Source: UBA8231 sp036011085 (GTDB lineage: Bacteria > Latescibacterota > UBA2968 > UBA8231). Taken from it: a DNA stretch of 64,000 bases. The notes beneath the pieces were generated by a model. It searched no databases and was not told where the DNA came from. It saw only the letters and a list, made by a program, of their open reading frames with translations. Below, piece after piece: positions 62,562 to 64,000 of this stretch (positions are counted from its first letter, which is position 1; every line of letters begins with the position of its first letter). The stretch is taken from assembly GCA_036011085.1 (NCBI GenBank), contig DASCMS010000087.1, forward strand, positions 5,496 to 69,495. The letters are read 5' to 3'. The position numbers and the translations under genes were made by a program.

Positions 62562-63785
62562 TCAACCCGCTGCCGAGTCGCTTGCACCGAGTTCCTGCAG
62601 TCTGTCGATCTCGCGATCCATCTCACGAACCTGCGGACGAGGCGCGCGTGAACGTAGCGATTCGCGTCGCGCCAAGGCGTATCCCAGAGGGGTCACTTTC
62701 CTGATGGTCCCGTTGATCAGACATCGAGCCTGTACCGACAGGTCAGCGCCCTTCTCCGACAAGAACTCGAAGGAATCCCAACACGTTTCGTAGGCCGGCG
62801 TATCCGCGGGAGCTCCTGGACTCCAGGCCATCGCACGCCCAATGGTGAAGTAGATCGGTGTCTGGCCGCCAGAGCCATCTTCGCGGTCGGGTGCAGGCCT
62901 GTCGATGTTTGCCCCGTGCCGTAGCAGGAGCTCCAGAGAAGCCAGGTCGTTGTGTGCAGCGGCAATGTGGAGCAGGGTACCTCTCAGCGGGCCGATTTCG
63001 CCCGACAGGTGCACCATCGGTTCCTGTCCTGCGAGGCTGTCTTCGAAGAGTTGATGACCCAGAGAGGGATCCTTCTGCAGCCGTCTCTCCAGCGCGTCGA
63101 GGCGACCCCGATGGATGTCCATACGAGGTCCGTCTTCGAACTCGGCACCTGCGTCAATCAGTGCATTGACGACATCGTAGCGACGTGGGCCCAGTCGTGT
63201 CTGCGAGACGGCCATGCCCCTGTTTGGATCCACGCCCAGCGTCAGCAGTCTCTTCACCTGGGGCAGATTCAGATTGTAGGCGTTGTTCCACAGGGCCAGG
63301 TTGAATTGTCGCATGTCGGCCCCCGCATCTCGTAGCGCCGAGAAACTGGCGAGCTGGTCACGGGCATGGGCAAAACGGATGGGGGTGATGCGGCGCTGCC
63401 TCCCCTTGTGGTCCGTCCAACCGAATTCCTGGTCACGCAGATGGGGGTTCTGTTGCAGCATCTCGGTGATGGCAGTGACATCGCCCTGCTCGATGACAGA
63501 TTTCAGGCTCTGGGTCGGAGGCGGAGGCGCCTCAACCGCCTGCGCCAGCAGTGGCCAGCTGGCAAAGCCGTACTCTCGGGCGATCACGAGTTGGGCGTCC
63601 GTACGCGAGACGACGGCAGAGGCGACCTCCGCGAGGCCCGCACTGGACAGTTTTGGGAGGAAATCGCGAATCCGACCCAGGGCTTCGGCACGACCATTCT
63701 GATGGTCGCGCTGCAGGTCCTTGGCCTGTTTGCGCAGGTGCTCCAGGTTGGGCGACGCGGGAAGACTGCGAGTAGGGGTCGACAA
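62562..63785 (-). CDS. Ankyrin-repeat protein
   Basis: 407 residues from the TTG at 63785, with a strong AAGGAGG box six bases upstream. The N-terminal part (about 10-85) is helical and basic. Ankyrin-like units follow: RFAHARDQLASFSALRDAGA, then VVNALIDAGAEF, and the clearest unit TLLHIAAAHNDLASLELLLR before HGANID. No signal peptide or enzymatic motif. Likely a protein-binding scaffold. Confidence 0.85.
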   Translation of the reverse strand: MSTPTRSLPASPNLEHLRKQAKDLQRDHQNGRAEALGRIRDFLPKLSSAGLAEVASAVVSRTDAQLVIAREYGFASWPLLAQAVEAPPPPTQSLKSVIEQGDVTAITEMLQQNPHLRDQEFGWTDHKGRQRRITPIRFAHARDQLASFSALRDAGADMRQFNLALWNNAYNLNLPQVKRLLTLGVDPNRGMAVSQTRLGPRRYDVVNALIDAGAEFEDGPRMDIHRGRLDALERRLQKDPSLGHQLFEDSLAGQEPMVHLSGEIGPLRGTLLHIAAAHNDLASLELLLRHGANIDRPAPDREDGSGGQTPIYFTIGRAMAWSPGAPADTPAYETCWDSFEFLSEKGADLSVQARCLINGTIRKVTPLGYALARRESLRSRAPRPQVREMDREIDRLQELGASDSAAG

Positions 63786-64000
63786 GACACCCTCCTTTCA
63801 TTGCATCTGCCTGATGTCCGCACGAACAGGCTGAAAGAAGGACGTTTCAGCGGTGTCACTGAAGTCTACTGGGTGGGTTCAACCCTTTCCGCGGACATGG
63901 ACGCGCCCCTGAGCACGTTGCTCTGAGGATAGCGTGGCGAGATCAACAGTGTCAACGTGGCAGTCCAGGTCTTTGGGTCAGCGCAGATCGGCGAAGCAGC
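63786..64000. other. Right-edge non-coding segment
   Basis: The 215 bases after the ankyrin start contain its ribosome-binding site and upstream region. I find no other gene start, terminator or repeat before the window ends. Confidence 0.4.

Noticed and set aside
61003..62565. 520-residue minus-strand frame across the permease and dioxygenase genes
   Set aside because: It spans two real genes on the other strand and is rich in E, R, H and G without any pattern.

Overview
The window is GC-rich and densely coded. Genes often overlap by 1-4 bases, GTG and TTG starts are common, and I see no tRNA, rRNA, CRISPR array, insertion sequence or integrase. LolA-like and outer-membrane barrel genes point to a Gram-negative cell. 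The mix of sulfatases, heparinase-like proteins, phytanoyl-CoA dioxygenase, DUF1080, D-aminoacylase and UroD-like proteins resembles uncultured environmental lineages such as Latescibacterota or Poribacteria. That placement is inference; no marker gene in the window decides it.

Layout. 1-9 kb: a truncated sugar-acid dehydratase, rsgA preceded by an orphan intrinsic terminator, an alcohol dehydrogenase with a mutarotase-like protein, small secreted proteins, an NfuA-like Fe-S protein, moeA and a DapA-family aldolase. 9-14 kb: a five-gene, fully overlapping operon (LolA-like protein, two FtsX-type permeases, an ATPase and an outer-membrane barrel) that looks like an envelope lipid or lipoprotein export machine. 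14-17 kb: a NUDIX hydrolase and acetyl-CoA synthetase. 17.4-22.9 kb: a compact acyl-chain synthesis operon (SDR reductase, KAS III, FabA-like and FabZ-like dehydratases, KAS I/II, acyl carrier protein, acyltransferase), faced by a phosphopantetheinyl transferase and two PepSY membrane proteins.

24.7-63 kb is mostly a catabolic and glycan-processing region. It holds a D-aminoacylase, a DUF1080 protein, a DUF362/5'-nucleotidase-C fusion, three sulfatases, a Gfo/Idh/MocA oxidoreductase, two UroD-like proteins, two very large heparinase II/III-like proteins with N-terminal zinc ribbons, a metallophosphoesterase, a sugar isomerase-like barrel with a CDF metal transporter, a BNR sialidase-like protein, an unclassified glycosidase-like protein, a serine beta-lactamase-fold hydrolase, a CUT1-type sugar ABC transporter whose binding protein is fused to its permease, and a phytanoyl-CoA dioxygenase. 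The likely theme is removal of sulfate and cleavage of acidic or amino-sugar polymers followed by uptake of the fragments. Housekeeping genes sit inside this region: frdABCD (41.8-45.0 kb) and dxs (52.2-54.1 kb). The window ends with an ankyrin-repeat protein.
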